Origin: Meira nashicola
Taxonomy: Eukaryota; Basidiomycota; Exobasidiomycetes; Exobasidiales; Brachybasidiaceae
Direction: 5' to 3'
Length of the DNA: 64,000 nt
Assembly (NCBI GenBank): GCA_001600355.1
Contig: BCJU01000002.1
Span: 3,720,001 to 3,784,000, forward strand
The notes below the pieces were generated by a model. It saw nothing but the letters and a program-made list of their open reading frames with translations, made no database searches and was not told where the DNA came from. A program made the translations under genes and the position numbers. Positions 50,400 through 61,247 of this stretch are shown one piece after another (position 1 is the stretch's first letter; every line of letters starts with the position of its first letter).

Positions 50400-52067
50400 A
50401 TGAAGGTGAAAGCGTGTAAACGTTAATGAGTAATTCTATCAGCATAAAGCGCTACTGGTGTATTAACATTTCTCATTTTTAGCACTCAACGTAAGATCAA
50501 ATGTGATAGACAGATACCTTGTAGTAATTGTATACGATTTGGCGTATCACGAACATGTATTGCCAATCAAGCATCATTATCATCGCTTCTTACTCTCGCT
50601 ATAAACTCTCCAAAAACTTCTCAATTGCAAAAAAAGACAAATTCAAGAAGGACTGCATGCGATCGTTGCGCTGAACGAAAAGTATTTTGTGATAAAAAAT
50701 CACCTTGCGCAACATGCGAACGGCTACATGTTCGTTGCCATTTTAGCGGAAAAAACCCTGATCAACGGCAAGAAAATTTTGATAGAGTTGAAGGTCTATT
50801 GCCTCCCTTATACGTGATTGAGGAAATTTTTCATGTCATTCACCAAGGCGATGTGAGTAATTTGCTTTTTTATTTATCTGTTGACTATAATGGCTTATTC
50901 TACCACTTCAAATTAATTAGTTTATCTGGCATTGGCCATTCATCGACTCAAATCGGATACTGTCAATATTGAAAGGATTGAAAGACGAAGAACGGGAAAA
51001 GGTTACTATAACAGAAGTGGCCTTTTTGTTCTGCTTTTTAGCTGCTACTTCTTCTTTATTGCCTGCCGCACATTCTTGCCGAAAAAGAAACAAGCTGTAC
51101 ATGTCAAAAGAATCAAATATTTTATATCAAAAAGCAGCTTTGGATTTACTCGAGCAAGATAATCGTTATGCATTTGCAACGGATGATTCTACTCCTTTAC
51201 TCGAATGTTGGGCTTATCATCTTTTATGGTGGAATAGTATGATAAAAGTAGATTATAAAGAATCTGTTCGATTTTGCGAACAATCTTTAATTTCTGCTGG
51301 AATAATGGATCTTTTTGGAAAAGCATTCGATGAAGCACGTCAAATAAGTACAAATCCAGCATTGCAATCTAGCCTCGATTCAAGCAAAATATCTTTTGTG
51401 ATTTTAGCATTAGATTTATTATTCTCAAATTCACGTACCAGATTTCTTTTACCTGGTTGTATTGCTGGTACCCAATTAGAATCTTTTGTTCATATTGCAA
51501 TGAACTCTCTTCGCCTTTGCACTTTTTTCTCTACAGCTGAAAAGGCGCTCTTTATCATTCGTGGCGAATTGACAATCTGGCTAAATCGAACCGATGATGT
51601 GATGGAAAAATTGTTTAATGGTGGAAATGGCTCAATTTCAGAAGAAATTATTTCGGTTTCCCTTAATCATATTCAATGGATTCAATGGAGATCCGCTTGT
51701 ATCATTACAGAATTTTCCAACTTAAAAGATTGAGATCAATAAAACATTTTTAGAAGAAAATTCAACAGCACTCTCTCCGCAAAAACAAGAAAAATTTCAA
51801 TGTTCACTTTGGATAAAAGATAATTTTCACATCATTCACGATTTTTTAACAGACGTAGGTATAAGCTGTCCTAGTTCAATGAATTTGACAGTTGCTTTGA
51901 GCCCTATACAACTTTCATCAAGCTCAATAATTCGTTTGGATCCGTCATTGTTGGAATTATACCTGAAGATGTTATGCAGCAGAAATAATGTAGAAGATCA
52001 AGAGAAGCTATTAGAACGAGAACAAGCTCATTCTTTTCACAATCATACTCAGATTACAGAGATGTAG
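50400..52067 (+). pseudogene. Transcription factor with two tandem Zn2Cys6 clusters, broken splice donor and frameshift
   Basis: Exon 1 would start at ATG 50400 (MKVKACKR) and splice to 50483, completing the cluster ACKRC-TQRKIKCDRQIPCSNC. At 50424-50431 the bases TAATGAGT stand where TG plus a GTGAGT donor is needed; two G-to-A changes (50425 and 50426) explain this exactly and create an in-frame TAA. A second cluster follows at once in exon 2 (ACDRCAERKVFCDKKSPCAT). Intron 2 (50853-50920) has a good GTGAGT donor and TTAG acceptor, and exon 3 carries a helical middle-homology region. At about 51723 one extra A shifts the frame; the downstream frame runs to TAG 52065-52067. Two zinc clusters in one protein are rare. 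Confidence 0.7.
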
Positions 52068-52592
52068 AGGGTGAAAGGCAACAATTCATTTCTTTCATAG
52101 ATAGACTTATGACAATGCAACTTATTATCAAATCAACGCATACATAGGTGGTATGCGAGATAGCCGAAAGCTTAAAATGTTCGACAGATCTCTGTATATT
52201 TTCTCATACGAAATATTGTCTTTTACCCTATCCGCGCTATCCTGCACTTTCTAGGAACGCGTGGGGTTACCTCGGTAATTGCAAAATAACCGAATAGGAT
52301 TTACAGATTGTGAGCTTACACTTCTAAAAAAGCGTCAGGGATGAATGTACTCTTATCAACTTAGATCAAGAGCCAATGCACAGATTGGGATAGATACTTT
52401 CATATAAGGTTTTTATGGAAAAGACAGCTTGCATTTAGCCATGTGACATAAATGAAAAGGTAGCTTAATTTAGGTCATTCGGACAAAGATTCGGATCCGC
52501 GTAAGAACTAATTTGAGAATTACAAAAGATAGCAAGCACATTGAGTGAATTCAGTCCTTTTCTCTCTTACTATCACCAAAATCATACCTAAC
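52068..52592. other. Intergenic, 525 bp
   Basis: Nothing recognised. Confidence 0.45.
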
Positions 52593-52886
52593 ATGCATCT
52601 TTTCACTCATTCAGAAAGACTTTCAGAGCGACCGCTTCACATTTATCCTTTTGATATTGCTGTGGAAACACATAGGCCAGTAATATGCAGCTTGACAAAA
52701 GAACAGAAAGAATTAGCAAGTGATTCAAACGATTCAAAAATTAAACAATCAATCCCTAAAAATGCAGTCTTTGTGTCAAAGAGACTTTATTCTGGCTTTT
52801 TGGAGCATGTTGGTAGGTGTATTTATGGCGGAATTGTAAACGATCCAGAACAAGCACGCAAAACGTTTATAAAAAAAAGTAACTAA
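52593..52886 (+). pseudogene. N-terminal stub of a GH51-like alpha-L-arabinofuranosidase
   Basis: 97 residues from ATG 52593 to TAA. The last third (FVSKRLYSGFLEHVGRCIYG then GIVNDPEQ) matches the very characteristic N-terminal 'GxFxEHxGRCIYGG' segment of GH51 arabinofuranosidases. The remaining ~400-500 residues of the enzyme, including its catalytic Glu residues, are absent. The frame breaks off 48 bp before the catalase frame. This is a truncated gene, not a working enzyme. The upstream half (SERPLHIYPFDIAVETHRPV) is not recognised. Confidence 0.55.
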
Positions 52887-52933
52887 TGTTGTTCTAATTT
52901 CTTTTTCTCTTTATTCGATTGTTTTGTTTCGTT

Positions 52934-54640
52934 ATGATACAGCCCTCTTCTATGCGTGATCGTGCTGCAGCGCTTTATAGGATAGAAAGAGATAGACTAA
53001 ATGGCGATACTTTTGATTCATATAAGTACTATACGTCGGCAGATGGCCGTCCGATTCCGACTCTAATAACGAGTCTAAAAATTGGTGCTTATCCTGTCTA
53101 AAGTAATATATTATTACTCGAGAAACAACAAGCATTTGATCGTATAAAAATATAAGAGCGTATTGTTTATCCTGCAGGAAGTTCTGCTTTTGATAAATTT
53201 TCGGTAACCTATGACGTTTCTAAATTGATAAAAGCGAAACTTTTTCAACCTGGTATAGTGACGCCATGTTATACTCGTTTTAGCACTGTAACTCTTGGCC
53301 GTAAGTATCCTGATTCTACGAGAAATCCAAGAGGTTTTGCGACAAAATTTTATACACCTAACGGCAATTATGATATGGGAGGACTGAATTGGCTAATATT
53401 TTTTGTTCGCGATCCCTGGCTAGGTCCTGACAACATCTGTTCTCAACAACGTAACCCGGCAAATTTTTTACTTGATTTCTAAGCATGGTTTGATTTCTTG
53501 GCCAACGTTCCTAAATCTATATATGCAGGTATAATGCTATTGTCCGATCACGGTACTCCGAAAGGTTGGCGTTTTATAAATAGATTTGGTTGCCATACTT
53601 TCTCATAGGTGAATAAACAAGATGAACGTACGTTTATTAAATATCACTGGCTGAGTAAGCAAGGCACCAAAAATCTCAACATAGAAGAAGCAACTATGCT
53701 GTGCGGTCAAGATCCAGATTATACCAAACGTGATTTATGGCAACATATCGAGAAAGGTGGCAAGTATGAATAGCAATTAAATATTCAAACGATGACTGAA
53801 GAACAAGCAAACACTACTGATTTTGATCCTTTTGACGTTACAAAGGTTTGGCCAAGAGGTAAATTCCCTATGCAACCGGTAGGCACTTTAAGTTTAGATA
53901 AAAATCCAGAAAACTATTTTCGTGACGTAGAATAAGCGGCTTTCAGTCCCGGAAGTTTAGTTCCCGGTATTGAAGCTTCGCCAGACAGTTTATTATTATG
54001 GCGTATGTTCTTTTATAGAGATGCCTAATATCATAGACTAGGCGTCAATTTACATCAAATCCCGGTCAATTGCCCATTCATGGCAGACAATATAAATTCC
54101 GATAATGTGGATGGAGCAATGCGAGTTGATGCAAATAACAAAGGTAAACAACAATATATGCCATCTCTGATCAATGCTAAACAAGGTATAGCGATTGAGA
54201 GTAAATCGCAAGAACAGCCATTATCAATTACCTCAAACAAGAACGAAGAGTCATCTTTGCAACTTGCACGTAATACAAACAATTTTCGTCATCGTGGTCA
54301 AGAATCGGAATATGATCAAGTACGTGAATTGTGGAAAAGAGTGATGTCCGATCAAGAAAAGCAAAATACTGCAAATAATGCATCTTTCTTACTTAACACA
54401 GTAGGTGATTTTGACGTGATCACATTATTCTTATCGCAATGTTATGCAATTTCACCAGATTATGCTGAAAAGATTCATGAACGATTAACAATGAAAGAAC
54501 AAATTCATATGGAAAACGTAAAAGAAAAAGCAAAAATTGCGCATCTTGTCAATGTTGATCAAAATCATTTGGTCGGAATTGCTAAAGAAACTTCTTTTAT
54601 GGGCATGAAAAAAATCGAATGTCCGTATAAGTTCAAGTGA
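52934..54640 (+). pseudogene. Catalase, one frame with five TAA and two TAG codons
   Basis: From ATG 52934 (or 52952) to TGA 54638-54640 a single frame of 569 codons encodes a haem catalase (2 H2O2 to water and O2): [75 protein letters not shown] and YHRLGVNLHQIPVNCPF. Internal TAAs are at 53099, 53153, 53480, 53933 and 54026; the last two fall at invariant Gln sites (DVE-stop-AAFSP, YRDA-stop-YHRLG). TAGs at 53606 and 53771 fall where Trp is usual. The distal catalytic His segment VVH reads IVY, and a conserved SIH reads SIY. No frameshift. Inactivated by transitions. Confidence 0.88.
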
Positions 54641-56558
54641 AGAATCCACAGCCCTCCCGCTGTATCTACAAAAATATAATGAATTTTATCGAACGAAAGA
54701 AAAGAACATTGTTGTCGTAGGATGATAACATAATGTTCTCTAGAATGATGGATTCCCTGCGAATACACTGAACAGTACACTTAATGTATGCACCTCTCAG
54801 AAATTTGCTTCATTTGAGAATACCCCAGCGGGACGATAGCCAAACAAAACTTAGAACTAAAGTTCGGTATTGATCTGATCGAATTGCACTTACGTGTCTC
54901 ATTCTTATCATCGAGAAGACGGTAAACATTTAGATGAGATAAGAGAGCTTGGCTAGTTAAGCCTAAATGGGAGGAAAGCGCGAATTTAAAATAATAATTG
55001 TTAACCCATGCTTCTTATAAACTCAAATCACGGTAACTGGATCATGGATATAAAAAGATAGCCATGATCGAATAAGAGCCAAAACAACGAAAAATTCAAC
55101 CGGCCTCTCCTCTGTAAGATTAAATGCTCAGACCCAAGCTTTTTTGAGAGCTTTATATACACTTGCCGTTCGAGCCGGTATAACGGAGAAGTCGAGTTCC
55201 TTAAAAAATTATACAGTCAATATTTCTAACTTGAATTGTTACACAAGCAATATTTGAATGATGATGAAAAGTACCTCTGCTTTTTAGACTAGCAGTAACA
55301 CATTCAGGTCCGACCGTAATACTAGATCCGGCGAGGTGTCTGTCGCAAAGACAGGCCAGCTCTTAAACATTTCAAATGGTGCTGCTTTGCAATTCAACTT
55401 TCCTACAAAGGCCCGCGTATTCTATGTTGCGAAGTCACCTGTGGTCGCCTCCAGTGATTTGATCAGTAGAAGTCAAAAAGTGCTCTGTTCAATAGTGAAA
55501 TCGAATGTTGTTAATACTGGTTGGATGACATAAGCAATTATGCGCCCTGTGCATGCAAGGGCATGGTAATAATCTGCTATCTCCTATCTTATCCTATCCT
55601 ATCCCTACAAAGTTTGGCGAACTAGCTTTAATTTTAGCTTACATAGCGATCACGCAAAATCAGCTCCGAGGTAATTCTTGCGGCTTCTTAGCCCATTACT
55701 TAGCAACTGCTTCTTTAGCCAAGTTACGTACCTTTAGAAATGGAAGCGACACGTGATATGTACTTTTAGGGGGGCTTCCTCATCGACACTCCAGAATCCC
55801 AGTCTCGTAAAATTTTTCATGCATAACAGGAAAGTTTCCTCGTAAGACCAGTCCAGCGTAAAGAATAAAATTTACCGTTGCAGCATACTAGAGGCTATGC
55901 TGACTTGAGTATAAATAGTATTTACAGACTGCATCTCGGAATACAGGAAACAATCTTTTATATTCTATAAACATTGTCCTCTTTTCGATGACCTAGCTTG
56001 ATAAGCTACATTCCTGACAGTCGAAGTTGATTAAAGTCTACTAGAATCTAGGGCAGCAGCCGAGGATTATCGGCATGGTCTGTGCAAAGGCGCAATACAA
56101 CAAATGGAAAATACAAACGCGAATTGTGCTGTAATTATTTCTCTCTTTCATCCATCATCTTTCTTTATTCTAGGGGGGTCTTTTTCTGTCACAAACAGTT
56201 TTTTCAGACCCACCCGCCTCCCCTGTCATCGCGTCGCGCTCATCCAGCTGTTGTTCCGGCAACGAGCGGGAGCAGGCCAGACAGAAACGTCCAATGACGT
56301 TGTTGCAATTAATCTGTTTTCAATCATCTTTCAACCTGACTGAGCCGTGTGATAAGACTTTTCAGAGAATCCGGCCGGAAACGCATTCTCATCGAACGCA
56401 ATGTTTAAGCAGGGGGCGCTTAAGATTTTAGTTTCATCCATTCATTCGGATAAAGCGAAAAGGATTTTTGATCACGCTACCAGAGCGACCCACAAAGCTT
56501 GATCTCGATCATGCAGCAATTTAAAATTAAAAAAGAAAAAAAAAGGCTCAAATGGCAT
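54641..56558. other. Intergenic, 1.9 kb
   Basis: No gene recognised. A short TATCC-type pentamer repeat lies at about 55584-55605. Open frames at 55336-55756 look like chance. Confidence 0.5.
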
Positions 56559-58075
56559 TCATGAAATAGCGTGATGAGCTTGAATATCATCACCTGCCTT
56601 GAAAATTGTGAGCGATTCGTGTTGAGCCATAGGAGGAGTCAGTGTAGGTATCAACGATGAAGACGATAGGAGGGACACTGGAAAGCCGTATTTTGGTGGT
56701 ACAGTCGTGGGAAGTTGATTGCATTGTTCTGGAAAAGTAGAAGAAAAAGGTGATTTAAGGCCTCGATAAAATGTAATAGGGGAGGAAATCTGCTCATCTT
56801 TTGACCGGTCGTTGGGATCAGTCAGATGTGCCAAGAAAATATCTGCTTTATAAATAGAGAATATAGCAAATTTGATCTCTCCATGTGGAATAACAATTGC
56901 TTCCAAATCGATATCTAGACCATCTATAAGTACGTTGAATGATAAAGATTGACTTCGTTTACATGTTGTCAATTCTTCAGGGCTTGCTAATAAACTTTCT
57001 TGGAACGTTGACTGGTATGTTAAACGAGCAAATTCGTTTGCAGAATAATTGTTGCCGCTTATATAAATGTCTGAATTGGATTTGTTTCGGTCATAGTGCT
57101 GTTGTTGTTGCTGTATTGAATCAAATGTTCTTGGCGGTGGCCAGGAAAAAAGAATATTCGGTTGTGAAATATTTGATAAAATTTGAAAAATCTTTTTCGG
57201 AAAACCGTTCTAATGTCTTTCGAATATATTTGATGAAGAAGTCTCGATCATCTTTTCTGAAAAGATGTGTTCCTAAAGCTTTTGACAATTTTGATCGTTA
57301 AGCGTATTTAACATTGTCTTATAACAACCTGAACGCTGAGAATGATTATTTTTATCATCATCATTCTGCTTAGCTATACCCTCGACAGCATGAAAGAAGC
57401 ATAACATCATTCTATTTCCTGTAAGCTCTAAGCGAATGTCAGTGAATTGATAATAATCGTCTTTTACTTGTGCTGAAGAATAACCAGTAAAAAAAGATTG
57501 AGCATATCCAACTATGGACGGAACGCTTTTTATCATACATCGTAGCACCTTGCTCTTTGCTCTTCTTTCAGATGTAAATTGTGCTATTTCCATTTCTATC
57601 CGTCTTGCTTCGTTAGGATGAATGAAATTTAGTACACTTATTCCGTTGAGTAATTGAACACTAGAATCTGATAATTGCTCCAAGGTTTGATCAAGATGAA
57701 GAATTGCTAGATTTGACTTGCTCAACTGAACACTAGGATCAGAAGATCGAATGGAAAAGATTGCCCAATCTGAAAGGGAAAAGAAATGCGTGAGATCTTG
57801 ATCTTATCATGAGAAAAAAATTCCATAAACTTACAGCATACAACGTTTTCAAGAGGATTTATTCCTCTATCATTCTGTTTTCTGAATCTCAGTCTCCTTT
57901 CTTGCTCAAACATTCTTCTTTCTAAGCCAAAAAGAAATGATTTTGTAGTATTGTGAAAAGGTGTCGAACTTATTGGCCGTTGAATCTCTAATTCCTCTTT
58001 TGGTTGTTGTATAAACGGACCACAGTCCATCGGTGATGTAGTTGGAATCATTTGAAAGCTTGTTGCATGTATCAT
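56559..58075 (-). pseudogene. PAS-like regulator related to the neighbouring GATA gene, two in-frame TAG codons
   Basis: Exon 1 is 57835-58075 (ATG 58073-58075). The intron 57770-57834 has a GTAAGT donor and a pyrimidine-rich TTTCAG acceptor. Exon 2 runs in one frame to TGA at 56559. Exon 2 begins with a PAS-like segment (HLDQTLEQLSDSSVQLLNGI, VLNFIHPNEARRIEMEIAQF, LTGNRMMLCFFHAVE), then a Gln-rich linker and a block (IPHGEIKFAIFSIYKADIFL) shared with the GATA relic at 59847-60488 (ILHGEIKFALFFVEKAEY). Two TAGs at 57273 and 57210 interrupt an otherwise continuous frame; no phase-compatible intron removes them, and both would be CAG (Gln) before C-to-T change. No GATA finger is found. PAS plus GATA would be white-collar-2-like; tentative. 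Confidence 0.5.
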
Positions 58076-59215
58076 TTGCGTATTAAGATTCAATCAGAAT
58101 TGAACGAGAAGAGATTGAGGTCGAATTAGTTACGTGAACTTTTCAATTTGTCGAGAAAAGTGACGATGACTTTTTATTCTTTGAGCCGCCTTTCTCATAT
58201 AATCGTATATATGTTTTAATAATGGGTGGCGGACTACAGAAAAATAGATGGAATTTGATGAATGGTGAAATGGAAAAGATGATGAAAAAGCTCTTTTATC
58301 TGTTTTCCACATATGTCTAAATCTTCTTTGCTTTTTCCGATATCTCCAAATCATTTATTGATTGTTTGAATTACCTACGAAGCTGGTATGATTCCTGCGA
58401 AAGGAGAAAGAGAAAGGGAAACTTTTTGAAAGAAAGGAAAAGGAGAAATAAATTTTGAATGTCAAAGTAACCTGTCTGAGCTTGAAGATCGCGTTTTGAC
58501 AACTTTTCGCGTTTTCACAAAGGGGAACGCAAGAAACAAAGTTTAATTGTCAGCGTCAACGGTAACTTTCTTCCATATCTTGCACAGGAATAGAAAGTGT
58601 CAAAAGGGACAAGGGTAGAGAAAATAATTGGAAAAAAGGATGATCGGACATTGACTTTATATGAAATTGAAGAATGTGTTAGCCTACGATCGCGGATCTA
58701 AAAGATTGTATTGTTCTTCTTTTTCCGATATAGTTCGTTCACATTCAAGCGTTTCGGCTCTTGTTTTACCATTTTCGTCAACGAAATCTATTGTATAGAG
58801 CATAAATTCAATTAAACAAAAGATATGCCATCATGCACTCTTATAGTTTAACTATTAAATTTGATTGGTGATCGAGATCAAAAAAAAAAAAAAAAAACTC
58901 GGGCTTTTAATATAATAGGCTCATTTGATCCTAATCTATAAAGGCACCAAACCTGTAAGACAGAAATAAGACTCGCAGAAAGTATATATGCAGGCGCACA
59001 CCTAACGGGCGTTAGACCGGCGTCCAAGAAATCACTTTTAAATATTTGAGTCCTTTCCATACTTTTTTCCATCTTCTCCGCATAGACTTCTCTCACTTGA
59101 TGTCATTATAGGGCTCCATAATTGAACAATTGTATAAAGTCTTTCGAACGATACGTGCTTGATAGGTTTTGAAAAAGAAATAGAAATTCTAGTCTAGATG
59201 TAGCAAGACCGAACA
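58076..59215. other. Intergenic, 1.14 kb
   Basis: No gene recognised with confidence; 58130-58354 (minus) and 58878-59096 (minus) are open but look like chance. An A18 run lies at 58880-58897. Confidence 0.45.
58880..58897 (+). repeat. A18 homopolymer
   Basis: Run of 18 A residues in an intergenic region. Confidence 0.9.
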
Positions 59216-59491
59216 ATGCGTTCAGACGAACAGCAAAGCATTTCTCCATCTTATCTTAACACTTCTTCAACACCTTTAAGAATTAAAACAGATTCAAGTG
59301 ATAAAACAACATAAGCAGCCAAAGTTCGACATTATCATCATTCCTCCATTCAACACCATCCTATTTCAAAATCTTCTCCGGCCATATTTCCGAATTTATC
59401 CAAAGGAGGAACATCAACATAAAATCTTGAAATCATAACACCCTTGCATACCTTTCTATCCACTTTTGACGAGCTCACTCAGACTGGATAA
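59216..59491 (+). pseudogene. Coding-like frame with two internal TAA codons, family unknown
   Basis: From ATG 59216 (MRSDEQQSISPSYLNTSSTP) one frame runs through TAA at 59312 and TAA at 59420 to a third TAA at 59489. Segments between the stops are Ser/His/Thr-rich and end in the structured-looking NLEIITPLHTFLSTFDELTQ. Composition and the absence of other stops suggest a former gene 5' end. Reading each TAA as Gln gives a plausible protein, matching the pattern in neighbouring relics. No family recognised. Confidence 0.35.
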
Positions 59492-59846
59492 GTTTTTGTA
59501 CTCCGAAGATTAGACTCGATCTTTGCTCGATATATAACAAGCCTGCAAAAGCGCTAAAATACTGGTTTGGCACCAGTATTTTTTTTTAAATTTTAGAACA
59601 AAAAGACGTGATTGCTATCCAAAGCATGTGGTGAATAGAATATAGATTTCTCGTCAAACAATCGATCGTTAAGCTTTGCTTGCTCATCTCCCACTTTCAA
59701 ATCAAAGGGAAAAGAACAATGACAAGAACGCAGGTACACGCTGAAAACCATCCTTTTTTTGCGATTGCATTCCGCTTCGTGCTCTATACATCAGTGAGCA
59801 GAAATTGTGATTTGATTTATAACTTTTTTTTTCATTTCTATTAGCC
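59492..59846. other. Intergenic, 355 bp
   Basis: Nothing recognised; 3' flank of the GATA relic. Confidence 0.4.
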
Positions 59847-60488
59847 CTATTTCTGTGTCTTCGTTGTCTCTCTCGAATATCGTAATCCGCATGCGTTGCA
59901 TAAACTTTATTTTCCAGCCGGACCTCTTCGCCATTCTGGACTTTTTGTAGTTCCACACATCGAGCACTTCATTATAGGTGAAATCATCTGACTTCTTTCT
60001 TCACTACCCTGTCTGGTGCCGTTTATTCCTGCCAATATAGCATCGGTCATTGGGGAAAAGGTCGCAGCTTCATCTGTACGTGCGGACGAATTGGCTTGTA
60101 CATTATCGTTCTGTGATGAATTAAAATCGGCAACTCGTTCTGAGTTTCGATTAGAGAATGAGCTTGCTGATGAGGTTTGTGAAAATGACTGGATTGGACC
60201 GAGTTCAGAGGTCCAATCTTCTGGTTGTTGTTGCTGTCCAGAGCTCGATGCCCAGGTGAAAGGAGATCCTTGGCCCTCATGCACTACGAGAGGATACATT
60301 TGCTTATATCGAACATCTTCCTTTTCTAATCGATTAGGTTGATGTTCGGCAGAGTATTCTGCTTTTTCAACGAAGAAAAGTGCAAATTTAATTTCCCCAT
60401 GCAGAATGATTTTTACAAACAAGTCGAGGGCACGGGCGCAAATGTGCGAAATCCAGTTGGGGTTTCGCTTACTAGGTGTAATTCTGTG
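59847..60488 (-). pseudogene. GATA zinc-finger relic with TAA inside the finger, 5' end missing
   Basis: The open frame from 60488 to TAG 59847-59849 contains HGEIKFALFFVEKAEYSAEH, a Ser/Gln-rich linker and a GATA finger: CSMCGTTKSPEWRRGPAGK, stop (TAA 59907-59909), SLCNACGLRYSR. Counting the stop as one residue gives CX2CX18CX2C, the correct fungal GATA spacing, so TAA replaces a residue and does not end a domain. There is no ATG-led N-terminus: upstream in frame is a TGA at 60489-60491, and then the C2H2 gene begins. The linker is homologous to that of the PAS-like gene at 56559-58075, so this is the tail of a second family member that has lost its PAS part. Confidence 0.6.
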
Positions 60489-60517
60489 TCATTCATCATC
60501 TCCCATACGGTGAGAGG

Positions 60518-61066
60518 TCATAGGAAACTGTGGCGTACCTTTTGATGTTGTGTGCAGTTGTCACGACGAGTGAAAGTAGCGTGACAGCCTTCATGGGGAC
60601 ATTGGAATGGTCTCAGACAGTCATGAATACGAGTGTGCCTTCTTGCGTGACCACTGGTGCTGAAATGTTTATTGCAGCTGGCATTAGGGCACATATAACG
60701 CGGTTCTCCCGTACATGCTTTCGCTACGTCTGAGCGGTTAGCGGATGCAGGAGAAATGTTCGTTCTATTTATCATTTTCTTCTTCTGAGTATGATCCGCT
60801 TTGTACATTCTGACAGATGAAGTTGATCTGGAAGATGGTGTCACGCTTTCATTCGCCGAGAATGCTGCTAAATTTTGTACAGTCTTTTTGATTGAGCCAC
60901 TGGATGACTCTGTGGTTCGTCCAATTTTTGTCCCGTTGGTCGAGTCGAAATGATTGCACTCGTCTGATGAACGGGATTTTTGACTGCGAGGTGCGGGTAG
61001 ATCGCCCAAAAAAGATGGCATGCAATTCCGTGTGTCTGTATCCTGCGATCGCATCTGTGATATCAT
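60518..61066 (-). CDS. C2H2 zinc-finger transcription factor, two fingers
   Basis: 182 residues from ATG 61064-61066, ending in TGA. The frame is open further upstream without an ATG and runs into the SDR relic, so an upstream exon is possible. Two classical fingers stand at the C-terminus: YMCPNASCNKHFSTSGHARR with HTRIH, and FQCPHEGCHATFTRRDNCTQ with HQKVRH, both C-x4-C-x12-H. The pair resembles the Nrg1/Mig-type repressors of carbon and morphology genes in fungi, but the finger pair alone cannot fix orthology. The N-terminal half is Ser/Thr-rich with basic patches. It appears intact, in contrast to its neighbours. Confidence 0.7.
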   Translation of the reverse strand: MISQMRSQDTDTRNCMPSFLGDLPAPRSQKSRSSDECNHFDSTNGTKIGRTTESSSGSIKKTVQNLAAFSANESVTPSSRSTSSVRMYKADHTQKKKMINRTNISPASANRSDVAKACTGEPRYMCPNASCNKHFSTSGHARRHTRIHDCLRPFQCPHEGCHATFTRRDNCTQHQKVRHSFL

Positions 61067-61247
61067 TTTGTTATGTTCGAACGGATCGTTGTGAGCTGTA
61101 CTCGATTCACGTTGATGACCGCAACAGGCAATTGGTGAGCCTTGTCGTAGGACCCGTCTTACATTGTTATCAATTGAAACATGACATGCACATCCGTTTG
61201 AGTTGAATGAAGAGCCTTTACCAATCGCCCTTAGGTACTTTTGATGG

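Noticed and set aside
57210..57275. Intron removing the two TAG codons of the PAS-like gene
   Set aside because: Although an AG sits at 57210, no GT donor upstream has a compatible phase or resembles the donors used elsewhere in the window.
56939..57301. 120-codon plus-strand frame
   Set aside because: Antisense to the linker of the PAS-like gene; composition is not protein-like.
58878..59096. 72-codon minus-strand frame ending in poly-Phe
   Set aside because: The Phe run is only the A18 homopolymer read on the other strand; no family.
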